DNA of 64,000 nucleotides, taken from Ciborinia camelliae. Lineage: Eukaryota; Ascomycota; Leotiomycetes; Helotiales; Sclerotiniaceae. The stretch lies in the NCBI GenBank assembly GCA_025890175.1, contig JANPYM010000009.1, forward strand, positions 1,737,782-1,801,781. Direction: 5' to 3'. Each line of letters opens with the position of its first letter. Position 1 is the first letter of the stretch. The notes below the pieces were generated by a model. That model ran no database searches and was not told the origin of the DNA. It worked only from the letters and a program-made list of their open reading frames with translations. Position numbers and translations under genes: made by a program. This document shows, piece by piece, positions 12,000 through 26,467 of the stretch.

Positions 12000-13185
12000 T
12001 TGAGGATCTCGCTTCGATGGGAGTGGTGAATTTGATCTAAATAGGGAGATTTGTTAGTTTAGAGACCCTAAAACCATCATCATGCTTCTAAATTAACAAT
12101 ACAATTGGTTCTCAGACTTCAGTAGTCATGAGACATAAGAATGGAGTTAAAATAGGAATTGAAAGAGAGGAGAAATAACCTACAATTTTTGATGGAGAAT
12201 GGCTCTGTGGAATGTGCTCAAAGAAGGAAAATGGAAGCCAGAGAAAACTTCTTTATGATTAAAGGGGCAGAGCAGAGTATCCAGCAGGGTATTTGGCCGG
12301 ATATGTTTCCGGACTGTTCTATGGAGTTTTGATGGGCCTTTTTAAGTGAATCTTGAGTCCATGTAAGATTACTGTAAGCTCTTGATTTTCAAGGCTGGAG
12401 TAATTATGGGAGTAGCTAATCTTTCCCTTATATCAGCTCATTACTATGTTACTTGAATAAGTAAGACAATATGTTAACATCACCAAAACACATCCTCCTT
12501 ATATGTGTGTTATCATCTGATATCTAAATCAATATTGGTAAGAAGTCTTTTCTTTAAGACTTAGGTATACGGAGATTGGGTATTATAGGCCGTGAAAGAA
12601 TAACCTGCAGACATTACGCGAGAAATAGAATGGGAGGATAGGAGGCTATTCATCTTTCGTATCAATAACCACTTCGCCCTAGCTTTTTGAAATATCACTT
12701 TCTTCTCCCTATTCTTCTCTATCCTAAACTTCCAAGATGATTGTCTGGTATGGATAGAACTATGGTTAGATAGATCATCATATGTACCCTACGAATAAAA
12801 TAGATAGCTGGATCTTAACTTTTAAGGAATAGCTGGGATATTGAGTGGATGGATATGGATTTTCTTGTGCATACTGGTGGGTGTTTATATGGATTTATTT
12901 TTTGGGGAAGAGAGAATTGGGACTTGGAAAATATTGTCTCGTATGGTAAGGAAATTGCTCCGGGGTTGTGTTTATAGAACTAAGATTTCTTTCTGGAATT
13001 CTGGCCTGACTGAAAGATCAGATTCTCTCGCTCTCACTCGCTCACTCGAGATATAGCTGTCTCCGCAGCTGAACTAGCCTCTCACTAGGGATTCTAAATT
13101 CATATAGTTTCAGTAGCCCAACAAACTGGAGGTGAAATTAATGTATATACTCAACACCATGCGCAAACCAATCTACCACAATCCG
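12000..13185. other. Intergenic region, one possible tiny gene
   Basis: No gene can be called safely. An ATG at 12737 followed by a GTATGG donor, and an AATAG acceptor just before 12831, would give a two-exon peptide of about 50 residues, but neither frame resembles a known family. The rest is promoter sequence for the polyQ gene and the 3' flank of the amidohydrolase. Confidence 0.3.
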
Positions 13186-14433
13186 TCAAGTCAACTTAAG
13201 AAGAGCCTTCGCATTCTCAAACGCAAGCTTCGTCTTGGTAAGCGTACTCATCTCCAAGCGATCAAACCACGCCGCCATCTCCACGGTATCCTCAAATGGA
13301 AAGTCCACACTAAACATAACCCGATCCTCTCCGGTCCTCTTAATCGTATCGACCAAGGTCCCGGCATCCTGCACCCCGGCCGTCGTGACATAGAAATTCC
13401 GCGCCCAATACTCCTCCATCGTCAGCGAATTATTAAACAAAGTCGTCTTGAAATGTCTCATGCGCTGATCAATGCGCGGAAGGAAAAAAGGAAGTCCCTC
13501 GCCACAATGTCCGAGCACAATCTTCAACGTGGGATATTTATCCAAGGTTCCCGAGACCATGAGGCGGAGTGCGTGCGCCCCGGTCTCGGCGGAAAATCCA
13601 TAGGGCGAGGCCCCGAGAAACTCGTAGCCTTGCACGCTGCGGAGTTGGCTCGGCGCCGGCATTCGTGGGTGCAGGTAGATGGGTACGTCTAATTCGACGA
13701 CTTTCGAGAGGAACGGCTCCATGCTGGGATCGTCGAGATAGATGATGTCATCTGCAGTTCCGTTTACACCTCCGTTATTCGTGTACCCACCAATGAATGA
13801 TCCCACACCACCAAGTTCCTTTACACAGCGTTCGAGTTCCGTGGCGGCGTTTTCGGGCTCTTGAACTGCGTTGCTACCTAGAATATATCGTTAGTTTCGT
13901 CTCATTATAATACAAGTATATATAGTAAGGCAAGATGTATATCATGTTATGTGATGTTACTTACACCAAAACTCAAATCTCCCCGTATAGTTCCCATTCT
14001 TATAATTCTTGGCCAAATAATCATTCACATACGCCGCAGCATACGTCGCATAACTCGCATTAAAAATGCCCTGGATGCCCGGACTCCCAAACATCAACAC
14101 GCTAATACTGATATTCGCCGCATTCATATTCGCAATGCGCGAACTGATATCGTTCATCTTCTCCCCCACATCGGCTATGTATACGGAATCCGAGTATTGC
14201 GGTTCGTTGGTGTTGGGATAGTAGGGCGTGGTAAAGAGACCGCTGAGGAGATCATTGCCGACGTGTTCTTCCAGGGCGATTTTTCCGGCAATCGATGTTG
14301 ATGGATCGTAGAATGTTGGACGCCCGGAATTGAGTATCGTTTCTTGTGGTGTGTAGTCTGTGGCCACGGATATGGAGGGTGTGAGAAGGAGGGTTGCTAA
14401 GATGGCTTTTCCGAAGTTATGGATGAGAGACAT
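13186..14433 (-). CDS. Amidohydrolase-2 family protein (decarboxylase-like), with signal peptide
   Basis: Two exons, 14433-13965 and 13877-13186, join in phase (GTAAGT donor, CTAG acceptor) to give 386 residues. Residues 1-25 look like a signal peptide. The metal-site pattern of the ACMSD / 2,3-dihydroxybenzoate decarboxylase branch is present: ALEEH (Glu55-x-His57 in place of the usual HxH), His226 in YLHPRMP, His280 in IVLGHCGEGLPFF, and Asp348 in FSVDFPFED. Family members use a divalent metal to decarboxylate or hydrolyse aromatic or cyclic acids. The substrate cannot be told from sequence. The signal peptide suggests secretion or vacuolar passage, which is unusual for a decarboxylase; N-glycosylation sequons occur (for example NISI, NASY, NYTG). 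I chose the ATG at 14433 because it begins the hydrophobic leader; an upstream in-frame ATG at 14514 would bury it. Confidence 0.88.
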
Positions 14434-16154
14434 GCTTGCGAAAGTATATATACAAGTAAGTAATCTTGGGAAAACAAATACACTTGAATCTAAACTCTCT
14501 ACTCTACACTGCACTCTTCTTTCTCTACCATAATCACATATAGAAAACCCTCACCTATTTATCTATCCATCCCCCATATCAATATATCCCCAGCTCTAAA
14601 ATTACCAACGGAAGCTCATTACCCATTCCGGAAACTTGCTACCCCATGCCTCATGGAAGGGTGCCCCGCATTTCCACATCCGAATCTTCGCCCGCATCTA
14701 TTTCTGCATATGCATCATCCCTCCGGGAACCATGACAAGCATTATTTCTCAGTCTGCAAATCAGAGAGCCTGAACTTCCAATGCCCAATTATAAAATGGC
14801 ACGCTTGCGCAGCTTCTGCCGCCGGTGCATGCAAATAATATATTAAATCTTGTAACGGATTGATGAGTTGTGAAGATTTAATTCCCGTGTCTCTCCTTAG
14901 ATTGAAGTACGTGTTGGGGATATTTGACGAGTAGGTAGGTTCGGCCCCGGGCCGTTCCACAGTTTTCAAAAAGAAGCTTTGATCCGATTCATCCGAGTGG
15001 CTACAATATGTCCTTAGGGATTGGATGAAGGATGATGCACAGACCGGAAACGGGTAGGTTTGCCGATCTGGGAATACTTGCATGTATAAATTGAGACACA
15101 TGAGTATTTAAGGAGATTATTCTGGCTACTAATGGAAAGTAATATACGGGGTACAGGGCTACAATAATTTGAGATTTTATATAGACTCCGGACTCCGAAA
15201 TCTCGGTATCTATGGGTTTTATTGTACACAAGGGAGTCGATGTAATTGTAATTCGGTTAATTCGGTTAACGGCACGTCTATAAGAAGGTTGGTCTATGAT
15301 GTACGGGTATACCGGTATGTAGTTTTTCCCACTCCTAGGTACTAGAAAGAGATGATTTGATTGGTCTGATTGTGTATTTGGTTTCATCAATATTAGTATG
15401 TTCATTGTTTATCCTAAGTGTGTAGGTTTAGTCTACTAGACTATGTCTATGCTAGGGTTTACACAACTTCTCTTCCAAAGTATAAAAGCTTCATACTTTG
15501 ATATTCCAAAGAGCCTATACTGATGATATATTGTATCGGAACTCCATTCATTTACACATATCTTGAGATGAATTCTTCGCACGACTTTTATGTTCCTTCC
15601 TTCCCATGATAGTACGTGTCATGACTTTTTTCTTCTCCCGGGTGAAACCATCTTCTCATAACTCTATTACACCATGGTCTGCTAATATATATCGCCATTC
15701 GCTCCAACTGGGGATGTGAGTTCTAGTCTTAAAGTCTTTCAGCCTGAAAATATGAGGCTCGTGCCTCAATATCCAAAGATCATTGTCCAAAAGAGCAGAA
15801 GACAGCTTTCCTTGTCAGGTTCTACTCTGACCTGAAATTCTCAAAGGTTTAGATGGACCTCCCTTTGCACACTGGCTTTCCAATGCAAGTGGATAATCAT
15901 ATATCACTCCAACATGCTCTCCGAGCTCCAACCTCTACAACCAATTCTTTCCCGCATACTCCCCAATCATCAAATCCGTCATCTTCGAAGATATCCAGAT
16001 TTGCCCTCTTCACATTCGTCCACAATTTCAACACCCCATCTTGTGACTCTCCATTGTCCAAGTCTCAAAATACCCTGTCTTTGTCATTGTTTTACTTCGT
16101 CAAGCATTCCATTTCTGATAACCCCCAGCAGTTTCTCGCTGCCATATACAAAGC
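14434..16154. other. Intergenic region
   Basis: Promoter of the amidohydrolase and about 1.5 kb without a convincing gene. Frames near 15001-15405 (-) and 15853-16234 (+) are short, overlap each other and show no domain. Confidence 0.5.
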
Positions 16155-19100
16155 CTAATACGTTACCAAGTGCCTCTCCGTCTCATGACGGACTTGTAAA
16201 TCGTGCCGATCACACAATGGGATCATCATCGTAGTCATTATCATGATTCCAAGTACAGCCAGACACAACATTATGGCCAAAGAACTGATGATTAGGACTT
16301 CTACTCGGGTGCTGAGAATCGCGGTTGCGAATTCACTAGTGTTTGAAGGATAGGAAGAATTCTGTGGCCATGTACCTAGTGGTACTGATGCTCCAAGTTC
16401 TTGTCCCAGATCTTCTGGAATGATGGAACCCCCGTGGTTTAAGACCCCAAGAAGGGTTGATGAACAGACTATTCCCAATTCCTATATTCAAATTTGGCTG
16501 GGTAAAATGGTTGCAAAATATGGAGAGAACCCTGCTCGAAACACTCGAGAGAATATATGGATCGTGGAGAGCAGACATGTTATTATTGACCAAATCAAGA
16601 GAGACATATAACATGAAACCCCAGTTGAGACCGGGTAGGCGAAAGTTGAATGTCCTATCATCCAATCTTTCGTTGCTGAATTGAGTCGAAAGAGTGTTGG
16701 GATTGCTGCGTGAATTTGCTATGTTTGCTATATTGAGTAGGGCATCGCGAAACAAATACCCGTGGCTGTCATAATTATTGACATAATATCCTCACACTGG
16801 CTCATATACCTAGGTACCAACAGTGATGTTCCCAACATAATATCCACCAAGAAGTTCTGCTCCCGCACTTTTAAAGTATGTATAGTTGTCCCCAGTAGAC
16901 ACATTCAGAAGTTGATAGTAATGTTTCCAGGCATCTTCACCGACGATGGGATCGTGCATAACAGTAAAGTCTTGGATTGTCTGTGTATCGAAGTCTATCG
17001 CCACACTCGCGTCGGCAGATTCAATGACAGGGGTGCATTCCATAGCAGTGACCTTGGGAATATTTTTCCACACCCAATGGAATGGAAGCCCGGGTCCTGT
17101 GAGTGAGCGGTCTTGAATTTTGTTTGCATAAGGATGACAGATGATCCATTTAACCACAATATTTGATGTACTATTCGAAGTACTAGACCAATGTCCCATG
17201 GAAGCTTCACCAAGACTTTCATTGGTTTGGGTAGCACAACATATCAGTTGCAATAGCGCTCCGAAAAAGTTCGTATATATTGGTGAGCCATCTTTATTGA
17301 CAGAAGTCGATGGATTCAGGTAAGCTTCTGGTGTTGTAAGTCCTAATTTCAATTCATATCCTGTATCCGAGCCAGGGGGTGTAGCGCCCACCCAGGCTGT
17401 TTTGCTAGTGAAATTCAACGTGTTAAGCCAAGCAGATGTGTTTGATAAGTCCAGTGGCATGCATTCCAATCTTGCTCTGATAGCAGGGGTGTTCACAGTC
17501 AGATTGCGAACGAGGCCGAGGCTCGCGTCACCATTTATACCAGTACGATTCGCGGTATGTGGAATGACTGTTGGATCTAGACCAAGTGGAACGAACGCCC
17601 AATCATCTTTTGTCCAACAAAGTGGAGTTGCATTGTAAGCCCCCTCTACAACTCATCCATAAAGCCACGTAGTGATGAGATTCTCATAGATGTATGAGAG
17701 AACAGCTTGAAGTGCAAATGCCTGTTTATCTGTCGGATTTTTACCCATGCGTGGGTTCAAAAGCGTTGTGAATACTGTTGGAACCGTCCTTAACTTCATC
17801 GTTTGCATGACTATCGTAGAACCATAAAGAAAACCTAAATCTGTCCACCAGAATGCGGAAATCCCAACAGTGACTATGAGATCAGCCTATGACAAAACCG
17901 TGATGGATAAATTACATACAGATTTCGGTGAGAATAGAGACAGTGGCAACGATTGCTAGAAGCCAATGACGGTGATATAAAGGCTTTGGTAGCATCCCAT
18001 ATCAAGGGAGAATTGATGTACGACAGGGATGCTCCATCAGAATTTCGGGTAGGGCTTTTGTCCATGGAAACATGAGGTTGCAACCTGCGGAAGGTCTCAT
18101 CCATGGAGCTCCACTAGCATTTAACTCGTATAGCAATAAGTGTTGGTATAATAGAGCAAGGTGCCAGAGCAGTCACAGATACGCCTCCAACGTCCAAATT
18201 TGGCTGTGAGACTAGGAACGATTGTTGAAGACAAGACTAATAAAGCGAAAGTGGATGAAAATAGCTAATATGGATGCAACTAATGCAACCAAAAGGACAA
18301 TGAGAGAGATTGGGAAAGTTCCTCTAAATACTTTGGGCATCCAGGTGCGTGTATTCGCCGTGGACTTTTGTTGATCCGCAATATCCGTGGATTTTGATGG
18401 TTGAGATTTGTTGAACATATTGTATTGTTGCGACTACCGAGCTAGTGTACATAGAACTATTTTATAACAACAAGATTGAAGAATCTTCTGGGAATAGAGT
18501 ACACCTTCTCTCAATAAAAATATATACTTTGATAGTTGTGTTTCCATGCATTTCTCCAGATTCTGAAGTAAAGCTCGGGTCTGTGGCTCCAGGACAATCA
18601 TTGATGCAACAACAGAAGTTGACGATGGATCCTGAAATATTTTTAAGGCTCGTTTGTTGAGGCGAGTGTAGTATAATGTTAATCCAAGAAGTGGAATGCT
18701 CAGAAGTAGAGTTGTGTACATAATAATACCTCCTACTCGATTCACGACGATTTTGTTTCGTGTGACGAAGGCGTAACCCAGTACAGAGCTCGACCCTTGA
18801 GTTCCTATCTTCTTGAGAGTAGAATGCATGGACTCGCCTAGGAACCTTTGCTTCACCTGGCGTGCTTGATCTGAAATGCGACTATTTGTCATCATCGACT
18901 GTATATCGAAATCATTCTGGGCCCCCAAAAGAATAAGAGGTCCTCCCAGCCTAGGTGACATGAAAGTCAGACCCAATATCAAAAAACCCAAACCTAACAT
19001 GAAAGCCATCGAAAATACGGTATGAAAGGCCATCATAGAGCTTTTGGAAGGCAGCAACGACTTGTATTGTCGCTATTACTGGGCGTGATACCGTCTCCAT

Positions 19101-19230
19101 CTATCGATGAATTAACTTCTTGTACAGTGAGGACTCCATCAATAGATGAGCGAGGCTCTGGTTATAGAGAAGGCTCGGAATCGGTAGAGTCCAAGTTTGA
19201 GCAGGCTTCCGAATTCTGATCCCCAAAATG
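16155..19230 (-). pseudogene. DUF3433 family membrane protein gene, broken
   Basis: Read on the minus strand, the segments follow the order of two-domain DUF3433 proteins: an N-terminal domain tail (about 19057-18480, with GGPLILLGAQNDF, NRVGGIIMYTT and DPSSTSVVASM), a second domain start (TWMPKVFRGTFPISL, then CSIIPTLIAI, MDETFRRLQPHVSM and HRHWLLAI), a long luminal part rich in Asn sequons (17500-16810) and a last membrane segment (16300-16200). It is interrupted by a 64 bp insertion at 18409-18472 that brings an in-frame stop, a frameshift near 18220, TAG at 18114-18116 (between KC and WSSMDE), a frameshift near 17977, and TGA at 17652-17654. A stop also lies in the N-terminal acidic region near 19160. 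Some breaks could be unrecognised introns, but not all. DUF3433 proteins are large fungal membrane proteins of unknown or poorly known function. Confidence 0.8.
18409..18472 (-). mobile_element. LTR-like mini-element, copy A (64 bp), TSD AGATT
   Basis: In element orientation (minus strand) it begins TGTTGTTATAAAATAG and ends ATATGTTCAACA. It is flanked by a perfect 5 bp duplication, AGATT at 18404-18408 and 18473-18477 on the plus strand. Element plus duplication is 69 bp, so the DUF3433 frame is kept but an in-frame stop inside the element ends it. Removing the element and one duplication joins KILQS to QPSKSTD in one frame. Confidence 0.9.
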
Positions 19231-21636
19231 TTCGAGATATCCTCCATCTTCAGAAGATATTCGGATACTTCTGATATTCCATCATTGCCAATGATATCCT
19301 GCTCGTCTCGACAAAGCGGTATATTTTAAATGCTTGGCGTATTGGAATTCATCACTTCGTCGTTTTGGAAGGAGACAACTGAATATCGAGCACCGGGATA
19401 GATGGTGTGAGCATCTCCATGTTTTAAGAAGCCATTATAGCCTTATATTTCCGCGAAGGATTAAATCTATATCGCCCAGGTCTGGGGTTAGGCATTCTGT
19501 CATTCGTCTCGAAGCCTTGAATTCACAATCATGGTGCCCGATTATGGCCCCCGGGATACTCATGGGGTAAGCAGTCATATTGTCGAAACCAATGACAATA
19601 CCATCATCATGTTTCTGAGAGATACACTATGCGCAATTTTCACGCTATAGATCCTCCACCAATATCAAAATATGCCCCGTGTGATGTATATTGGCACTAT
19701 TTGATGCATGCACATCGTACGCTTCATTTGGCTCAGCCGCTTAAAAATAGCGAGGATTGGACGCCATGCAAGCCAAGATCGAGATACTTCGTGTAGGCTA
19801 TGCTTATCTGCGTGTCTGCAATTGACAGCATCCATTCGTCCGTGTGATCATACTTTGTGATCAATCAATGGTAGAAGAATTCCGTAGAAGACTCCATGAC
19901 AATCTTCATGAAACTGTTCACCATATATATCATCAACGTCTGAAAATTTATAATGCCAATATCACAACTTCGGAAACCCAATCTTAGTATAAAATGGGTC
20001 TTCAGGAACACTTTAATTGCCAGATGTGTAGTCTGGACATGTTGCTAGTTCCGAGGTTATCCCAATTAGCCGCAATACTCGAATATAAGATATTAGAGGA
20101 ACATCTCGAGGCAAAACTCAACTATTGACACTCGGCACACCAGAGGCTTTCTGAGAGGACTTCGTCTACAATAGTGTAGAAAACCCAAACTTCTTGAATT
20201 TCTGACATGATATTTACCATAATGCTTAATTTAAACCAATACAGATGATCCATTCAACTTCTGATTGGAGTTCGTAGGTAGTGAAAAGGTTTTTTTTTCA
20301 TTTCGATCAAAATATATTTGGTGGGAAAATCAGTGATCGATCATGTGTTATTGTAATTCCAATCGAATGAAGTATGGGGAAAATGAAGGATTGAGTTAGA
20401 TTGTATTTCCAGTATTCAAGCCGTTGATGAATTACTGTAATCCTATAATTTCTCGTCTATGGTCTTTCTTTTACTAAAACTGCAGAAGCCCCCCCTCTTA
20501 TAATATCCCTTCAACCCCTTCAACTCCTTGAACATCTTTTCATTCTTCTAATACAGTTAAGAACACCTCAATCCTAATGTCTTATATTGTTGGATTGGAT
20601 TTCTTTAGCTGTATGTGCAGCGCAGGTGAACTTCCCGGCGAAAAGATTGGTGGGAAGTCTGATATAAATGGCGCCTGCTATCGTCGAGTATTTCAACTCA
20701 TACTCCATACTCCATTGGAGTATGGAGTATAATCATGCTCGTGATAAGTGCGTAAAAAAAGCAAGGCTCTCAAACATCAGGGCTACACGACGCCCGTCTA
20801 CGCACCAATCCCATCTCTTCTTCTAATATCTTGCCTGTGATTACACCAGGTTTCTCGTCCAATCACCCACTAACTTGAAGTAATCCCCTTATTCCCGCGT
20901 AGCCGATGAAGTAATCTTTACTCCACGTCCTACCTCGCACCATAAAATATATGGAAGGAAGTATACGGACAAAACAACGGATTGTAACTGTAAGGTAATT
21001 CTTTGATTCTTGGGTTCGAGTTGATATTGAGTCTCCTGGTTGACCCAGTGATTTATTAATAGTAAGTTAAGGTGGCAATATATACCCCATGACAGCTATG
21101 AACTCTCAGTCCGCTCAGCTAGGAAGAGAGATGGGCTTTCGCGGCACCGGAGACTAGGTATAAAACCAAACTGTTGGTGTCGCTTTGGGATGATACTTCG
21201 TATTCCTATAGCCCTGTGGGCTTTTGGAGTAGTTGTATTGGTTGGTTGATTTACGAGAAATTATAGTGTGAGTAGGTAGGCAGAATCATATAAAAGCGCC
21301 GAGCCCTTAGCTTGTACGCTGGTACCCGACTGCAGCGCTATCAATGTCACAATACGAGCAGTCCAGAACGCGGGCATGTCAATCAGACAGTGAATCTAAT
21401 AAAGTAGAATATTGAATTGAAAAGAAAGAAACTGAATGGTATCACTAAAAGAATCGCTATAATACATCGTATAACTGAGTTCCAATAAATATGTATGATC
21501 CCGTTGAATACTGTCCCAGTCCTGTAGCCAGTTTTCCCATCCTTTCAACTCTAAGCGATGGAAACCCCTCTAAAAATCCTGTTGTAAAAGAAAGGAAGAA
21601 ATCAAAATCAACGTAACCCCAAACCATTCCACTCCC
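19231..21636. other. Intergenic region with a perfect 31 nt palindrome
   Basis: No gene supported. Traces of upstream DUF3433 coding sequence may reach about 19330. CT-rich promoter-like stretches occur near 20480-20570. The palindrome at 20700-20730 is listed separately. Confidence 0.5.
20700..20730. repeat. Perfect inverted repeat, 15 bp arms, 1 nt centre
   Basis: The left arm ATACTCCATACTCCA and right arm TGGAGTATGGAGTAT are exact reverse complements around a single T. Each arm itself contains a direct repeat of ACTCCAT/TACTCCA. It is not followed by a T run, so it is not a simple terminator. Confidence 0.9.
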
Positions 21637-22718
21637 TTATTGCCTCACAAACATTTTGTTACTCGCCATCTCGATATCGCTGTCAGCACTCTCCTTCAAA
21701 GTTTCTGCCCCACCCTTCTTACTCCTAAACGAGAAATTGGCCTCCAACCACGCTCCCTTCATAACAGTCCCCGGATGAAGAAGCGTAAGGCCAGCTGTTG
21801 CCAAAACAATCATCACGCCTTCCAAGATCATAAATTCCGGTTCGTGACCCACGAAGAGTGCGCCGTGAAAACCCCCAGATAATTCTATACATCTGTAGAT
21901 GGAACGAGTGAGGATGGTTACAGTTGCTAAGCAAAGACTGCCCAGGAAGGATTTGAAGAGAGCCGATGAAACGAGATCGATATGTCGAGCATTCCAAGAG
22001 CCTTTTGCGCGACGAACTCTCCATGCAAACTCGGCACAGAGGATAGAGAAGAGGATGAGAGAAAAGACTTGGAAAGCGAGACCCGCCAACATGATATTTT
22101 TCCCCAAGTTACTCTGACTAATAGTGTTTGCCAATGAAGCGATGGCACCACCAACGGCTTGGAGGACTAGTGAGATGAGATCGCAGGTGCAGAAGATAAT
22201 AGTATATGTTCCTGGCTTGAAGCGAGAGATTTCTTTGCCGTAGAGAATAACGATGCGAGAGAGGCATAGGTAGATGGCTGCGGTGAGGAAGGCGGGAGCA
22301 ATTGTGAGACAGATGAGGTACATTAGGAAGAATTGGTGGTCGAAAGGTGAATAATGGAGAAGAATTCTGGCTGCGTAGCCAATGATTTCGAGGATCTAGG
22401 GGACGACATGGTTAATTTTTTTGATCTTGTAGTCCACTCAAGCAGAAATAAATGAGCAGAGTATCAGAAACATACCAATCCGAAAATCATAGCAACCGTG
22501 TATCCCCATGTTTTGAACTTAATCCCAAGCCCTATCTGTGCAATAAAGAATATCCCGAATATGGCAGCGAAGATAACATTTCCGGGGACGGTAGGTAGAT
22601 AATCAAAACTTGACATCGAGAGATCACAAGTTTGAAGAGTACATAAATGGGGATTCAAGAGTAAAGTTTTATTCCCATAACCAGTTCCATGGCCATAAGA
22701 ATGAGTTAGATTTGACAT
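21637..22718 (-). CDS. RTA1-like seven-transmembrane protein
   Basis: Two exons, 22718-22476 and 22395-21637, join in phase 0 (GTATGT donor) to give 333 residues. After an extracellular N-terminus with Asn sequons and two Cys, membrane segments alternate with short loops. Family hallmarks are YLPTVPGNVIFAAIFG, GYAARILLHY, APAFLTAAIYLCLSRIV, FCTCDLISLVLQAVGG and IYRCIELSGGFHG with an E in the following FMILEGVMI. RTA1/RSB1 proteins are fungal lipid-translocating or lipid-stress membrane proteins (yeast Rta1 in aminocholesterol resistance, Rsb1 in sphingoid-base export). Substrate here is unknown. The start at 22718 places the sequon-rich N-terminus right before the first membrane segment; frames open further upstream look like 5' UTR. 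Confidence 0.9.
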
Positions 22719-24772
22719 TTTGCCCTCAGTAAAGCGAATACCGATGGAGGGATGACAGAAATAGAAATTATTTTGGATTGAGAAGAAGAGGTTGATAAAT
22801 GAGAAAGATGAGAGTGATTTGGGAGTCAATTGAAGTTTGACATTCCGATCAAGAGAACTTGATTTACCTTTAATATTGCTGACATCAGGCAGTGCATTTC
22901 TGCCAAACCCTCCAAGACGGCAACACGGAGCATTTTTGACAGCGAGCATACGACAACACGGAATCGCATACACGGTCCTACCAATGATATTGCGAGGCGA
23001 TGATGGTAATAATTTACGTCAGCCACAGCCAGCGAAATAATTTATGTCAGCCAGCCAAACCTCACTTCCATTGGTTGAATCGTAAGAAAATAGGAAATCA
23101 AGCCACATGAAAAATTCAATGAGACAATTCAGGAACGGGCAGGAAATGAAACGGAGAGGCCGGTCCCGTTCACTACTCGGAGACCTACATGGAGGAAGTA
23201 TGACTTATTATATTTCTACCACTCCTTTCTCACAAAGGGGAAACAATTGCTTTTTGCTAGTGGCTGGGCCCAATCTACCTTACCTACTTAGTTTATGTGA
23301 ACTGCCCATAAAACACGAAGGTTGGAAGGATACATAGGAGAGGGAGATAATTCTTTGACCACTAATCCAGAGCAAATATATAAAAATATTTCTCAATGGC
23401 AACAGCAACAGTACGACAAACCCAACATTTTACTCGCCAGGACTTTCAGGACTTATAAGGTTCACTTCCAACATTTCCGTTGCTTCTCAATCAAACATTC
23501 GAGCATTCCAGGTCAAGAAACCGAAATGTTGGGCTTTCGATACCAAGAGTATGAATATATATAATGAAATATCTCCCGCCTCAAACTCTTGTGCGAGATT
23601 GTGCGACACTTCATAACTTGGTAATTTGTGGGAAGTCAATGATATATTAAGTGGCCTCGAATGTTGGAACAAAGACAACAGGAAACCTGGAAGAGAGGCA
23701 GGACGACGACGTAAATCACCGCATGTGGTTTGAGGTACTGGCGGCTGGGTCACATGAGATAGGTGGAAGAAGAGGTCGATCGGTCACACCACATCGTATA
23801 TAACATAGGTCGACTGGAGCGGAAAATAGTGAGGTATTGGTGACTGGAACTGCGATGGGATGATTCCAACATGAACGAGGTCGGCATGAGGAATACCAAC
23901 GCTTTGTTCTATCACCATCTCGGGATCCAATGTTTGACAGAATGCAAGAACGCAAGCTGCCGTGAACTGGTACTCAGGTCCCGATAAATTTGTGTTGCAA
24001 AGTAATAAGACCTTTCAAATGCTTCTCGAGATGAGGCCCAGACCTAGGTAGGAAAGGTATCCTGCAGTTGAGGTTATGTACGGAGCGTATGGTACGGAAC
24101 ACAAACAGCCAACCAGAGTAAAAGAAGCCATAACGATATGCATTATCATCACAGTAAACAGCCGATGTTATACAGAGATGCAATGCAGAATGAAAAAAAT
24201 TCTCCTAATCAACCCAAAATTAGCAGGACAGCTTCCGCAAATCAACCATTCATTCACCGACTTTCCAACATCAAACTATTAATTTATTTTCCATCACGTG
24301 ATATAAATCAATTCTTACTAACCAATAACAATCTACTGGTCCGATTTCGCACTTGACAACATAAGAAACTTTACAGCACAGGGTGGCCGTATGCATCGAT
24401 AAATCGATAATGCATAACCCCACACGACATAAAAAATTCACTCAGGAACAAGAAGAAAAAGAGCGTCAGAGTCATACATACCCGTGGACCTCGAAGATTT
24501 TCCTGGGAAAGCATAAATACATGAAAAAATTTCCTCCCTTCCCTTCCCTTCTCTTGAGTCATTCAATTCACTTATTATTACCAATTGAGCTTTTGTCAAA
24601 GCTTCCCGTCTCATCTTCTTATCTTTTTCTTCTCTACTCAAGTACTCTTTAACCATATCAAGAACTTCAATCCCTTTGAAAGAATATCAACAAACACGCA
24701 CACGCTTCCAAGATTTTTCTCTTCCTTAACAAATAACTCAACAAACAATAAAACCTTCCGAATAACCTCAAA
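22719..24772. promoter_or_regulatory. Divergent intergenic region between RTA1-like gene and homocitrate synthase
   Basis: About 2 kb with no supported gene. A CACGTGA motif is at about 24296. The last 200 bases before the homocitrate synthase ATG are CT-rich, as usual for well-expressed fungal genes. Several short frames (for example 23716-23955, 24371-24656) lack domains. Confidence 0.45.

Positions 24773-26467
<1,695 letters not shown>

Noticed and set aside
15853..16234. Two overlapping plus frames of about 100 codons
   Set aside because: They are Ser/Pro-rich, overlap in different frames and have no family features.
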